A stretch of DNA of 59,347 nucleotides. Origin: Oxalobacteraceae bacterium (GTDB lineage: Bacteria; Pseudomonadota; Gammaproteobacteria; Burkholderiales; Burkholderiaceae_D). Within the stretch, counting starts at the first letter, position 1. The number at the start of each line of letters is the position of its first letter. Under the pieces are notes generated by a model, which ran no database searches, was not told where the DNA came from, and saw only the letters and a list, made by a program, of their open reading frames with translations. Below are positions 1-7,583 of the stretch, in pieces. The position numbers and the translations under genes were made by a program. The stretch is from positions 1 to 59,347 of the forward strand of contig CANGJE010000006.1 in NCBI GenBank assembly GCA_947454305.1. Reading direction: 5' to 3'.

Positions 1-291
1 CCCGTACAAGAGATTGTTGAGGGCATTAAGTACGGCGTACGTAAAGTGAATATCGATACCGACATTCGTTTGGCGATGACTGCTGCTATGCGTAAAGCGA
101 TGGCTGATAAGCCAGATGAATTTGATCCGCGTGCATTTTTAAAAGCGGCAACGGCTGCAGCAAAAAAAGTATGTCGCGATCGCTTTGAATCGTTTGGTTG
201 CGCAGGGCAGGCATCAAAGATTAAATCCCTGCATTTAGATCATATGGCGAGCTTGTATCAAAAAGGTAGCCTGCGAGCCAAGGTGCATTGA
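1..291 (+). CDS. fba: Class II fructose-bisphosphate aldolase, C-terminal part (partial)
   Basis: The reading frame is open from base 1 and ends in TGA at 289-291, giving the last 96 residues of a longer protein. The visible part contains the segment [18 protein letters not shown], which in class II (zinc) aldolases is the conserved NIDTD region that binds the substrate phosphate, and a C-terminal helix ending in [12 protein letters not shown]. The enzyme splits or forms fructose 1,6-bisphosphate and, in the Calvin-cycle subtype, also sedoheptulose 1,7-bisphosphate. The CbbY-like gene 39 bases downstream agrees with a carbon-fixation or sugar-phosphate context. Family is clear; the Calvin-cycle subtype is inference. 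Confidence 0.9.
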   Translation, partial: PVQEIVEGIKYGVRKVNIDTDIRLAMTAAMRKAMADKPDEFDPRAFLKAATAAAKKVCRDRFESFGCAGQASKIKSLHLDHMASLYQKGSLRAKVH

Positions 292-330
292 GTCTCTTAG
301 TTTATACCGTAGATATCTCTTAGCTATCGT

Positions 331-1014
331 ATGATCATTCCAGGTAAACACCGCTGTGTCTTGTTTGATGTGGATGGCACGATTGCCGAGACAGAAGGAC
401 AAGCGCATCTTCCAGCGTTTAATCACGCGTTGGAAGAAGCAGGTTTGCCTTGGCGATGGACGCATGCTGATTACAAGCGTTTATTAAAAACAGCGGGTGG
501 GTTCGAGCGCCTGCTGCGCTATGCTGAAGAAACCGGTAACGATGCTGGCGCACTGCGTCATTTATTGGCTGGTGTGCATAAGAATAAAAATAAACACTTC
601 GCAGAAATTCTCGCTTCGGGTGCAGTTAAACCACGCGCTGGTTTTGCAGAACTAATTCATAGCCTCACACGTCACGATATTCGCTGGGCTGTGGTGACCA
701 CGACCAGTCGATCGAACTGGGACGCGCTGTGGAACTATTCACTCTCACCTTTGGAATTGCCTGCGCCGGCTACCATCGTGGTGGGTGATGATGTGCAGGC
801 AAAAAAACCGGATCCCGAAGCGTATCTTTTAGCGTTGCAGCGCTTGAGCTTGAGTGCTCATGATTGCTACGTTATTGAAGATTCTCGTAATGGCTTACTA
901 GCCGCCGGCGGTGCTGGCTTGCCCGTGGCGATCGTGCGCAGTGAGTTTTTTGCGGATGAATCGTTTGAGGGCGCAGCGGTGGTAGTGGATGAGTTGACGG
1001 AGTTGGTGGTTTAG
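331..1014 (+). CDS. cbbY: HAD-superfamily phosphatase, CbbY-like
   Basis: A 227-residue HAD hydrolase. HAD motif I is near the N-terminus (LFDVDGTIAETEG), with the two catalytic aspartates in DVDGT, followed by an alpha-helical cap. Motif II is in the VVTTTSRSNW stretch, the lysine of motif III in QAKKPDPEAY, and motif IV in YVIEDSRNGLLAA. CbbY proteins dephosphorylate xylulose 1,5-bisphosphate, a misfire product that inhibits RuBisCO, and are usually linked to Calvin-cycle genes; the aldolase immediately upstream fits. No RuBisCO gene lies in the window, so the exact substrate is inferred. Bases 820-871 of this gene recur as a diverged copy at 2301-2352, beyond the Fic gene. Confidence 0.85.
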   Translation: MIIPGKHRCVLFDVDGTIAETEGQAHLPAFNHALEEAGLPWRWTHADYKRLLKTAGGFERLLRYAEETGNDAGALRHLLAGVHKNKNKHFAEILASGAVKPRAGFAELIHSLTRHDIRWAVVTTTSRSNWDALWNYSLSPLELPAPATIVVGDDVQAKKPDPEAYLLALQRLSLSAHDCYVIEDSRNGLLAAGGAGLPVAIVRSEFFADESFEGAAVVVDELTELVV

Positions 1015-1128
1015 CTGCTCTGGCAATTCGCGCTTTAAGCCTTCAGATTCTCTTTGTTACGAACCAAGATCAATGAGTTTGGCCTCGCACTTCGAGCACG
1101 TGTTGATGATGCTTTTGGCCTAAAAAAT

Positions 1129-1174
1129 CACCCATTTCCACCCAATTCACGATTGTTTGGCGTAGAAATGGGTG
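1129..1174. repeat. Inverted repeat upstream of the Fic gene
   Basis: A 10-base arm CACCCATTTC (1129-1138) is matched by its reverse complement GAAATGGGTG (1165-1174) across 26 bases. A further half-copy AATGGGTG lies at 1177-1184, just before the ATG chosen for the Fic gene at 1198. Such an arrangement could be an operator for an autoregulated module, or a hairpin in the leader RNA that hides the start. No repressor is known here; this is sequence observation only. Confidence 0.4.
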
Positions 1175-1197
1175 TTAATGGGTGTATTATTGGTTGC

Positions 1198-2247
1198 ATG
1201 TTACGTTCAAACACCCTCCAAATCACCCCCGAGATTCTGAGCCTGATTGCTCGGATCGACGAATTTAAAGGTGCATGGCGGGCCTTGGGAACACTTGCGC
1301 CTGAGCGACTTTTGGCGCTACGGCGGGTGGCGACCATAGAAAGCATCGGCTCGTCCACCCGTATCGAGGGCAGTAAGTTAACTGATCGCGAAGTAGAGCG
1401 CTTGCTTTCCAACTTGGCCATTAAGTCGTTTGACAGTCGTGACGAGCAGGAGGTGGCCGGTTATGCTGAATTGATGGATCTAGTGTTCAGCTCGTGGCAG
1501 GACATTCCGTTCAACGAAAACCACATCAAGCAACTGCATCAAGTTTTACTGCGCCATAGTGAAAAGGACGCGCGCCATCGGGGGCAGTACAAGACCAATT
1601 CAAACAGCGTTGCCGCATTCGATGAAAACGGGATACAGATTGGCATTGTCTTTGAGACCGCCACGCCATTTGATACGTCAAGTTTGATGGCCGAGTTGGT
1701 GTCGTGGGTTAATGATGAGCGGGGGAAAGGACAACTGCACCCTTTGTTGATCATCGCGATCTTCGTTGTGGTGTTTTTGGAGATTCACCCCTTTCAGGAT
1801 GGCAACGGACGTTTGAGCAGAGGGCTGACGACCCTATTGCTAATTCAGGCCGGCTACGCTTATGTGCCCTTCAGCTCGCTGGAGAGCGTGATCGAGCTGA
1901 ACAAGGAAGCCTATTACCTGGCCCTGCGCCAGACGCAAGGCACCATCCGCACGGAGGAGCCTAATTGGCAGCCATGGCTGGTGTTTTTCTTACAATCGTT
2001 GGCCGAGCAGGTTCGGCGCCTGGAGAAGAAGGTCATACGAGAAAAGATCGTGCTAGCTGCTCTGCCAGAGCTGTCACTACAGATTGTGGAATTCGCCCGA
2101 GAGCACGGGCGCATCACAATGATGGATGCCATCAAATTAACTGGAACCAGTCGCAACACCCTCAAGCAGCATTTCCGCGATCTGACTGCACGTAATCATC
2201 TAGAGCGGCACGGTAGTGGACGCGGTGTGTGGTACAGGCTGAAATGA
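1198..2247 (+). CDS. Fic-domain protein with C-terminal winged helix
   Basis: A 349-residue Fic (filamentation induced by cAMP) protein. Fic enzymes transfer AMP or other phosphate-containing groups from nucleotides to hydroxyl groups of target proteins. The catalytic motif HPFQDGNGRLSRG starts near residue 197. An N-terminal SSTRIEG element near residues 52-58 matches the [ST]xxxE[GN] inhibitory helix, its glutamate near 57 expected to block ATP binding, so the protein should be self-inhibited. The last ~50 residues look like a winged helix (RITMMDAIKLTGTSRNTLKQ), suggesting DNA binding. I start at ATG 1198, which opens with the usual family N-terminus; the frame is open back to a TTG at 1054 and an ATG at 1168. 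It lies between a cbbY segment and its partial copy. Confidence 0.88.
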   Translation: MLRSNTLQITPEILSLIARIDEFKGAWRALGTLAPERLLALRRVATIESIGSSTRIEGSKLTDREVERLLSNLAIKSFDSRDEQEVAGYAELMDLVFSSWQDIPFNENHIKQLHQVLLRHSEKDARHRGQYKTNSNSVAAFDENGIQIGIVFETATPFDTSSLMAELVSWVNDERGKGQLHPLLIIAIFVVVFLEIHPFQDGNGRLSRGLTTLLLIQAGYAYVPFSSLESVIELNKEAYYLALRQTQGTIRTEEPNWQPWLVFFLQSLAEQVRRLEKKVIREKIVLAALPELSLQIVEFAREHGRITMMDAIKLTGTSRNTLKQHFRDLTARNHLERHGSGRGVWYRLK

Positions 2248-2300
2248 ATTGATGGATAAGGCTAAGCTCGGTGCCTAGCTATCATTTTCCGAATCTCAAA

Positions 2301-2352
2301 GCATATCTTTTAGCGTTGCAGCGCTTGAGGTTAAGTGATCATGATTGCTGCG
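2301..2352 (+). repeat. Diverged copy of an internal cbbY segment
   Basis: These 52 bases match bases 820-871 inside cbbY in the same orientation, with five mismatches by eye (shared core ATCTTTTAGCGTTGCAG). The copy is not in an intact reading frame and does not extend into flanking cbbY sequence. The Fic gene and its leader lie between the two copies. The surrounding non-coding stretch 2248-2489 holds nothing else I recognise. Confidence 0.8.
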
Positions 2353-2489
2353 CAATATTCCGGGCGAATTTGTATCCTTATTCTGCGATTGGCAAATACC
2401 TTGCTAGACCGTAGACTATTCCTGTAGAAGGCATATCAGCTATTTACACATCCCTCAACCTTATCCACTGAACAGCTCGTGACGCGACT

Positions 2490-2843
2490 ATGACGCCCGA
2501 TATCATTGCAAAATTAGACCCCGCAACGGCGGACGCGATGCGTGCGTTTGAAGATAAGCTTTCTGTGCGCAGTGATTTTGCAGGTCTGATTTTATTTGGT
2601 AGCCGAGCCAGAAATACCCATCGTGCAGATAGCGATGCAGATGTTGTTGTGCTGTTGAGCGGATCGCCCGGAAAGTTTATCGCCACTAAATTAGCGATGG
2701 ATGATCTAGCATATGACGTGCTGCTGGATACAGGCATTCGCATACAGCCTTTGCCCGTATGGGAGACTGAATGGAATCAGCCGGAAAATTATTCTAATCC
2801 GTGGCTTTTAAAAAACATCGCGAATGAAGGAATTCGTCTGTGA
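2490..2843 (+). CDS. MNT-type minimal nucleotidyltransferase (antitoxin)
   Basis: A 117-residue protein of the minimal nucleotidyltransferase fold. The active-site signature GSRARNTHRADSDADVVVL matches the GSxARG-like helix turn followed by SDxD, whose aspartates bind metal. In MntA/HepT-type systems this protein adenylylates a tyrosine of the partner HEPN toxin and so silences its RNase activity. The downstream HEPN gene starts inside the stop codon (bases 2840-2843 shared), which implies coupled translation and a working pair. Start is an ATG at 2490. Family assignment is solid; the adenylylating mechanism is taken from the family. Confidence 0.85.
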   Translation: MTPDIIAKLDPATADAMRAFEDKLSVRSDFAGLILFGSRARNTHRADSDADVVVLLSGSPGKFIATKLAMDDLAYDVLLDTGIRIQPLPVWETEWNQPENYSNPWLLKNIANEGIRL

Positions 2844-3220
2844 CGGCGGGTGAGTTGCTAAACAAAGCGATGATTGCATTGTCATCATCAAAGTTACTTT
2901 TGGATGCGGGTGATGCTAGTGGAGCCTGTAATCGAGCTTACTACGCGATGTTCGATGCAGCTCGAGCAGCGTTATTGGCATCAAAATTATCAGATGATGT
3001 TCTTACTATCAGAACCCATAGTGGTTTGATAGCTAGTTTCAGTCTCAAGTTAGTTAAGTCAGGTTTAGTTGATATTCAATTTGGTAAGGCACTAAACAAG
3101 GTTGAAGATCTGCGTTTAGTTGCAGATTACAAAGGCGATCCTGTTGAAATGGAAGAAGCAACATGGGCAGTTCAGCAAGCCACTGAATTTGTGTCCAGTA
3201 TGCAAAATAGTTTTTTTTGA
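2840..3220 (+). CDS. HEPN-domain protein (toxin of MNT/HEPN pair)
   Basis: A 126-residue all-helical HEPN protein of the UPF0332-like type. It carries the signature NRAYYAMFDAARAALL near residues 32-47 and a TIRTHSGL element near residues 57-64, the place where these proteins keep a conserved histidine. HEPN toxins are RNases that shut down growth, or act in phage defence, when their antitoxin is lost. The start is GTG at 2840, overlapping the antitoxin stop by four bases. I do not see a textbook Rx4-6H motif, so an RNase role is family-based only. The C-terminus ends in a run of eight T in the DNA, a slippage-prone stop region. Confidence 0.82.
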   Translation: MTAGELLNKAMIALSSSKLLLDAGDASGACNRAYYAMFDAARAALLASKLSDDVLTIRTHSGLIASFSLKLVKSGLVDIQFGKALNKVEDLRLVADYKGDPVEMEEATWAVQQATEFVSSMQNSFF

Positions 3221-3296
3221 ATCTTGCCTAAGTTGTGTGAGTTTGGCAGCACAAGATGTTAATGCTGGCATATGAACGGACTCAGCAACTTAAACA

Positions 3297-4022
3297 TTAT
3301 TCTTCCTTCTTCTTCAGCAGCTTTCTAATCGTAGCGTTAGTCAGTTGCATCGCCAGAGCTTGTTGACGCACCTGCACTGCTTCAAAAATGGCAGGATGAA
3401 TAACATCCAGTTTTCTAAAATCAGGTGCTTTCTTCGGTAGCTTGGCTGCGCGTGTATAGAACACGCAGTTCTGTCGATACACCGGATCAATCGTCTTATC
3501 GCTCCAGTAGTGTTCTCTAAAGCGAAGGTTCGGTACAAAACCTTCTTTGTAAAACAGTGCGGCCCAGTGCGATTGCCACTGATAGTTAAACTCGGGGTGA
3601 TTGCCTTGATACGGCACTCCTGAGCTAAACAACACATGGTCGGTGCTGTTGCACATATCGGTGATCAAATCTTCGCTGCGTGTTGTATTCAATTCGTGTG
3701 CGTATTCCACGCAAATAAGTAAATCAGATTTACTGGGAAGGTTGACTTTAATTTTTGCCAGATCCATGTCTTTGAACTCTGACGGATCGATGCACAGCGG
3801 AGATTCACAAGCCTCTTTTGAATCAATGCCCATAACGCTGGTACTACCCAAATCTTTAGCTGCGGCGAGCCAAGCGCCCTCACGGCAAGCGAACTGCGCA
3901 ACGTAGTTGAACGATGGTATGGATTTCGAGTTTTTACGCTTAGCAAAAGCATATAAAGCTTTAAGCATGCCGTGGGCACTAGCGTACTCTGCGTCGAAGG
4001 TATGAAGGTTGCGTAGTCCCAT
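3297..4022 (-). CDS. SAM-dependent methyltransferase-like protein
   Basis: A 241-residue protein if started at the ATG at 4022, eight bases after the exporter stop; an in-frame start at 4064 would overlap the exporter by 34 bases. The segment FACREGAWLAAAKDLG followed by VMGID is a plausible SAM-binding motif I of Rossmann-fold methyltransferases, with the acidic residue ending strand 2. The middle contains YAHELNTTRSEDLI and a tryptophan-rich HYWSD stretch. Genes of this type are common next to polysaccharide or lipid exporters, and here it follows an ABC exporter in the same transcript. The substrate is unknown; a sugar or lipid is an inference from the neighbour. Confidence 0.6.
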   Translation of the reverse strand: MGLRNLHTFDAEYASAHGMLKALYAFAKRKNSKSIPSFNYVAQFACREGAWLAAAKDLGSTSVMGIDSKEACESPLCIDPSEFKDMDLAKIKVNLPSKSDLLICVEYAHELNTTRSEDLITDMCNSTDHVLFSSGVPYQGNHPEFNYQWQSHWAALFYKEGFVPNLRFREHYWSDKTIDPVYRQNCVFYTRAAKLPKKAPDFRKLDVIHPAIFEAVQVRQQALAMQLTNATIRKLLKKKEE

Positions 4023-4030
4023 GTTTTTAT

Positions 4031-5869
4031 TTATGCCACAAAGCCTTCGGATTGCTGTTCCCACAAGCGGGCGTAGTGTCCATCCAAGGCCAATAATTCT
4101 TGGTGTGAGCCTTGTTCCAGTATGCGCCCGTTTTCCATATACACAATGCGATCCATGGCGGTTAGCGTAGACAATCGATGCGCGATGGCGATGACGGTGC
4201 GGCCGCGAATAACTTCGGCGATGGCTTCGGTGATTTGGTGCTCGGTATGTGAATCGAGCGATGAGGTGGCTTCATCCATCACAAGAATTGGCGCATCTTT
4301 TAGCAGTGCGCGTGCAATGGCGATGCGTTGACGTTCACCGCCTGATAAATGCGTGCCACGTTCGCCGACGATGGCTTCGAGGCCTTGCTCACGTTCACGT
4401 ATAAATTCATTGCACTTGGCTTGCTTGAGCACCTGCTGCAGACGTTCTTCACTAATATCGCCTGAGGCATACGTAATGTTGGCACGCAGTGAGCGATGAA
4501 ACATAGTGGATTCTTGTGGAATTTCTGCGATCGATAAATTGAGGCTGGCAAGCGAGACGGTTGAAATATCTTGGCCATCAATCAGTACGCGCCCTGATTT
4601 AAGATTGTATTGGCGTGTGAGTAGTTTTAATAAAGTGCTCTTGCCTGAACCAGAGGGGCCGACTAAACCGATTTTTTCTCCGGCACGAATGTGTAGGTTG
4701 AGATTGCTTAATACAGGCCGCGCGTCGTGATAACTGAACTGTACGTTATCAAACTCAATGGCGCCTGAATGAGCTACTAAATGAGTGGCTGTAGTGGACT
4801 CTTTTATTTCGTGTTGCTTAAGTATGGTATCAAGCGAACTCGTTAGGCTGCCAATCTGTTCAAAAAAATTCAACAGCTGTCCGCATAGTCCATTGACATT
4901 CGCAGCTAATATCGCAGCGAGAGAAATCATCAAGCTCACATCGCCTAAAGTCAGTTGATCAAGTGAGTAGAGATGAATGGCGTAGGCGATAAAACCAATT
5001 TGAAACAGTAGAACACCGCCAAACAAGACGCTATTCATAAAGATGATGTACTTGCGATTGTGCTCTGACGTTGTTCGCTCAACATCAAGATCTTGAATCG
5101 CGATTGCGCGTTCGCGTTTTTCTGTGGCAAACGAGCGAACTAAATCGATATTGGTGAGTGTGTCTACTAGGGTGCCTGTGACTTTGGCGCCTGCCTGGGT
5201 AAATTTTTTAAACATGGGCGCGGTACGTTTCGCAAACCAGTAGCACAGCGCGTAGTAAGCCATCAACCAGGCCGCCATCGCCCATACAAATTCAGGTGAT
5301 AACTTCGATACCAAAAACAGCGTCAATATGGTGGTGATGATGAGTCGAACAAAATCATTAAATAGTAGCGACACCAAAACAGCTATTGCACCACCGGCTT
5401 GTTTAATGTTTTGTGCCAAGCTGCCGGCGAACTGCTGTTTGAAATAACCTGCTGAATGGCGCATCACCCAAGCGAGTAACAATTCTTGAATTTCTTGGCG
5501 TACGGTAGGGGCGGTATAGACCTCAACGTATTCGCGCAAACGATTCATAGCAAACGAGCCTAGCCAAACTAAGGCAATCCAGCCGAAAACGCTGAGTGCT
5601 GTTTTTTGAAGATCGGGAGTCAGGCTGCTGCCACCCTGTAAAAGATCAAACAGCTGTTTTAGCAGCAGCGGCTCAAACCCCATGAGCGCTATACCGCCCG
5701 CTGCGGTGATAACCAGCAGTATGGAGCGCACTGGCCGTTGGCGACAGACCAGCTCGAGGTACATGCGCAGCGGCGAGTCAAGTTCGGAAGCGGATGCAGG
5801 GTGGTACAGCGCATCGTGGGCGGATTCGCGGGATGGGGATGCAAGGGTCGCCGTGGCAGGCTTGGTCAT
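4031..5869 (-). CDS. ABC exporter, fused membrane and ATPase domains (MsbA-like)
   Basis: A 612-residue half-transporter. The N-terminal ~340 residues hold six predicted hydrophobic helices of the type I exporter fold. The ATPase domain has Walker A GPSGSGKST near residue 403, the Q-loop IPQES, the ABC signature LSGGERQR near 507, Walker B ILVMDEATSSLD near 530 and the switch histidine in AHRLST. It should work as a homodimer moving a lipid, lipid-linked sugar or drug out of the cytoplasm. The methyltransferase-like gene immediately downstream is likely co-transcribed. Exact substrate cannot be read from the sequence. Confidence 0.85.
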   Translation of the reverse strand: MTKPATATLASPSRESAHDALYHPASASELDSPLRMYLELVCRQRPVRSILLVITAAGGIALMGFEPLLLKQLFDLLQGGSSLTPDLQKTALSVFGWIALVWLGSFAMNRLREYVEVYTAPTVRQEIQELLLAWVMRHSAGYFKQQFAGSLAQNIKQAGGAIAVLVSLLFNDFVRLIITTILTLFLVSKLSPEFVWAMAAWLMAYYALCYWFAKRTAPMFKKFTQAGAKVTGTLVDTLTNIDLVRSFATEKRERAIAIQDLDVERTTSEHNRKYIIFMNSVLFGGVLLFQIGFIAYAIHLYSLDQLTLGDVSLMISLAAILAANVNGLCGQLLNFFEQIGSLTSSLDTILKQHEIKESTTATHLVAHSGAIEFDNVQFSYHDARPVLSNLNLHIRAGEKIGLVGPSGSGKSTLLKLLTRQYNLKSGRVLIDGQDISTVSLASLNLSIAEIPQESTMFHRSLRANITYASGDISEERLQQVLKQAKCNEFIREREQGLEAIVGERGTHLSGGERQRIAIARALLKDAPILVMDEATSSLDSHTEHQITEAIAEVIRGRTVIAIAHRLSTLTAMDRIVYMENGRILEQGSHQELLALDGHYARLWEQQSEGFVA

Positions 5870-5995
5870 GCGGTATGGTCAGATAGCTGGTTTCCAGAGA
5901 GAACTTATTATCTCAGGAATTGCAATGCGGAGAATGGTGTTGGGTACGTTGGTTGATGGACTTTGCATCTGGCATAGTTACTAATAATTTAATGA

Positions 5996-6223
5996 GGGTT
6001 TAGAGTTGGCTCGAACAAGACAACCAACTATGAAAAACTAAGTAATTTGCATGAGGCTTGGCTAAAAAATTCAGACTACAAAAAAGCTTATGTGTCCATG
6101 CAGATTGAATATGAAATGGAATGGAAGCGCCTAAGTTCGATTTCAACAACCAATAAATCAAAACGGCTCATTCAACTTTACGATAGACAGATTCAAACAC
6201 GCCGCAGTGCTGACCCACACTAA
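5996..6223 (+). pseudogene. Remnant of an HTH-type antitoxin N-terminus
   Basis: Frame +2 is open from the TGA at 5993 to TAA at 6221, about 75 codons, without a convincing start codon (only an internal TTG near 6044). Its middle reads NLHEAWLKNSDYKKAYVSM, which resembles the opening helix of HigA/XRE antitoxins (LHExxLKDPEYxxAY). From 6158 onward the frame runs into the copied tspO 3' segment, so any original C-terminal HTH part has been replaced. I read it as the broken end of an older toxin-antitoxin gene. The rest of 5870-6346 shows no other gene. Confidence 0.4.
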
Positions 6224-6249
6224 ATGCGGCAGCTTAAGCCAAGTCGATG
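6158..6249. repeat. Displaced copy of the tspO 3' end
   Basis: These 92 bases match 7584-7675, the last part of tspO, in the same orientation with about five mismatches by eye. Similarity begins at the first base of the tspO stop codon (TCA on this strand) and fades after GTCGATG. The HTH/AbiEii operon lies between the two copies. Confidence 0.85.
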
Positions 6250-6346
6250 CGCTCGAATAAGCTCACATTGAAAGTGCAGTGAGTTGAGTAGCTGACACAA
6301 CTATCACTGTAATGCTGTGCTTTTGAGAATCATGTTAAAAATCTTA

Positions 6347-6386
6347 TTGATTTGGGAATTATTGTTTAATATACTGAACAATAATT
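6347..6386 (+). promoter_or_regulatory. Promoter with overlapping palindromic operator for the HTH/AbiEii operon
   Basis: A sigma70-like promoter is visible: TTGATT at 6347-6352, 17 bases, then TATACT at 6370-6375. It is covered by a perfect inverted repeat with 10-base arms, AATTATTGTT (6357-6366) and AACAATAATT (6377-6386), around a 10-base centre containing the -10 box. Placement over the -10 is what is expected for autorepression by the HTH antitoxin encoded just downstream. The autorepression itself is inference from the family. Confidence 0.75.
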
Positions 6387-6401
6387 GTGTTGGAGGTACC
6401 C

Positions 6402-6887
6402 ATGAATATGCAAGAACTTGGTGGACTAGTCCGCAAAAGAAGGGAGGCTCTTGGTCTAAGTCAGCAGCGTTTGGCTCAACTAGCCGGGCTCTCTCGTACA
6501 ACGATCAATTTATTAGAAATGGGTCGGCTGACGGATCTCGGTATTGCGAAGGTGAACGATTTAATGGATCTGGTTGGATTAACGTTGCATGCTCAATTTG
6601 ACGAGCATCTGCAAACAAACGCCATATTGATGGGGAGTAGATCGGCAAGTGTTAGCTACAAAGAGATACTTACACCAGACGAATTGTTGACCGCTTTGTC
6701 TACCGGGGAAATTCCCTCGGGAAGAGATGCACATGTCGCAAGCTGGCTCGATGAGGCCTCACTAAAACTCGTTGTTTCTTCGGTTGAGTTAGCGTCGCAA
6801 AAAACAGCAGTGCCACCGAAACAGATTTGGAAACACGTGAATGCTTGGGCAAGGAAATTTCATTCCCCTCGTCAAGCCTGGTTTTGA
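6402..6887 (+). CDS. XRE-family HTH antitoxin of AbiEii pair
   Basis: A 161-residue protein. Residues 1-65 form an XRE/Cro-type helix-turn-helix, with the recognition region GLSQQRLAQLAGLSRTTI. The rest (about 75-161) is a helical segment without a motif I can name, probably the toxin-binding part. I start at ATG 6402, five bases after a strong GGAGG ribosome-binding site at 6392-6396, instead of the upstream in-frame GTG at 6387. The AbiEii-like gene begins two bases after its stop. The perfect palindrome over its promoter suggests that it represses itself. Confidence 0.82.
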   Translation: MNMQELGGLVRKRREALGLSQQRLAQLAGLSRTTINLLEMGRLTDLGIAKVNDLMDLVGLTLHAQFDEHLQTNAILMGSRSASVSYKEILTPDELLTALSTGEIPSGRDAHVASWLDEASLKLVVSSVELASQKTAVPPKQIWKHVNAWARKFHSPRQAWF

Positions 6888-6889
6888 CT

Positions 6890-7564
6890 ATGGAAAAAAC
6901 TAAGGTGCATTACCCGACAGACATCCCAGAAGGTTCTTGGGAAATACTGCTGGACTTGAGTTTCAAGTTAATCGACAGCCTTCAAGAACACTCGGGTGTT
7001 TCGGAGCCTTTTTGGACGTTGGGCGGTGGAACGGTTTTGATGTTTAGGTATCGACATCGAAGAAGCAAAGATATCGATATATTTTTCCCTGATCCGCAAT
7101 ACCTTGGTTATGTCAATCCTCGCCTTAGTGATTTGGCAGCCGAAGTTTCAAAAGACTATGTGGAGACAGCTGGCTATGTGAAATTAGTCAGACCAGAGGG
7201 AGAAATAGATTTTGTTGCATCGAGAAATTTAACGTCAAACCCATTCGAGTGGTGGCATCTTAATGGAAGAGATTTGAGAGTAGAAACAGCATCAGAAATT
7301 GTGGCCAAAAAATTGTGGCATAGAGGTCATGCGGCGACTGCACGAGATTTGTTTGATCTTTCATTGGTCATTGAAAAATATCCCGATAGCTTGCTAACAG
7401 CAGCCCAGTATCTGACACGCTATAGAGACAATTTTATTGGGCAGTTGTACGAAAGAGAAATAATTCTTAAAGAACAGTTTGAAGCTATTGATGTTCTTGA
7501 CTATCGCCCGTCATTTGAACATTCACGAAAATTAAGTGAAGAATTTTTAGTGAGTATTACGTAG
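6890..7564 (+). CDS. AbiEii/AbiGii-family nucleotidyltransferase toxin
   Basis: A 224-residue nucleotidyltransferase-fold protein of the AbiEii/AbiGii toxin group (DUF1814-like). The sequence WTLGGGTVLMFRYRHRRSKD followed by IDIFF gives the GG(T/S) turn and the metal-binding DID aspartates; VRPEGEIDF supplies the third acidic strand. AbiEii proteins transfer nucleotides to cellular targets (tRNA in the MenT relatives) and cause growth arrest or abortive infection. Start ATG 6890 follows the antitoxin stop by two bases; an upstream in-frame ATG at 6827 would overlap the antitoxin. Pairing with an XRE antitoxin in place of the usual AbiEi winged helix is a variation on the classical operon. Confidence 0.83.
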   Translation: MEKTKVHYPTDIPEGSWEILLDLSFKLIDSLQEHSGVSEPFWTLGGGTVLMFRYRHRRSKDIDIFFPDPQYLGYVNPRLSDLAAEVSKDYVETAGYVKLVRPEGEIDFVASRNLTSNPFEWWHLNGRDLRVETASEIVAKKLWHRGHAATARDLFDLSLVIEKYPDSLLTAAQYLTRYRDNFIGQLYEREIILKEQFEAIDVLDYRPSFEHSRKLSEEFLVSIT

Positions 7565-7583
7565 ATTGATTAAGCAACAACGT

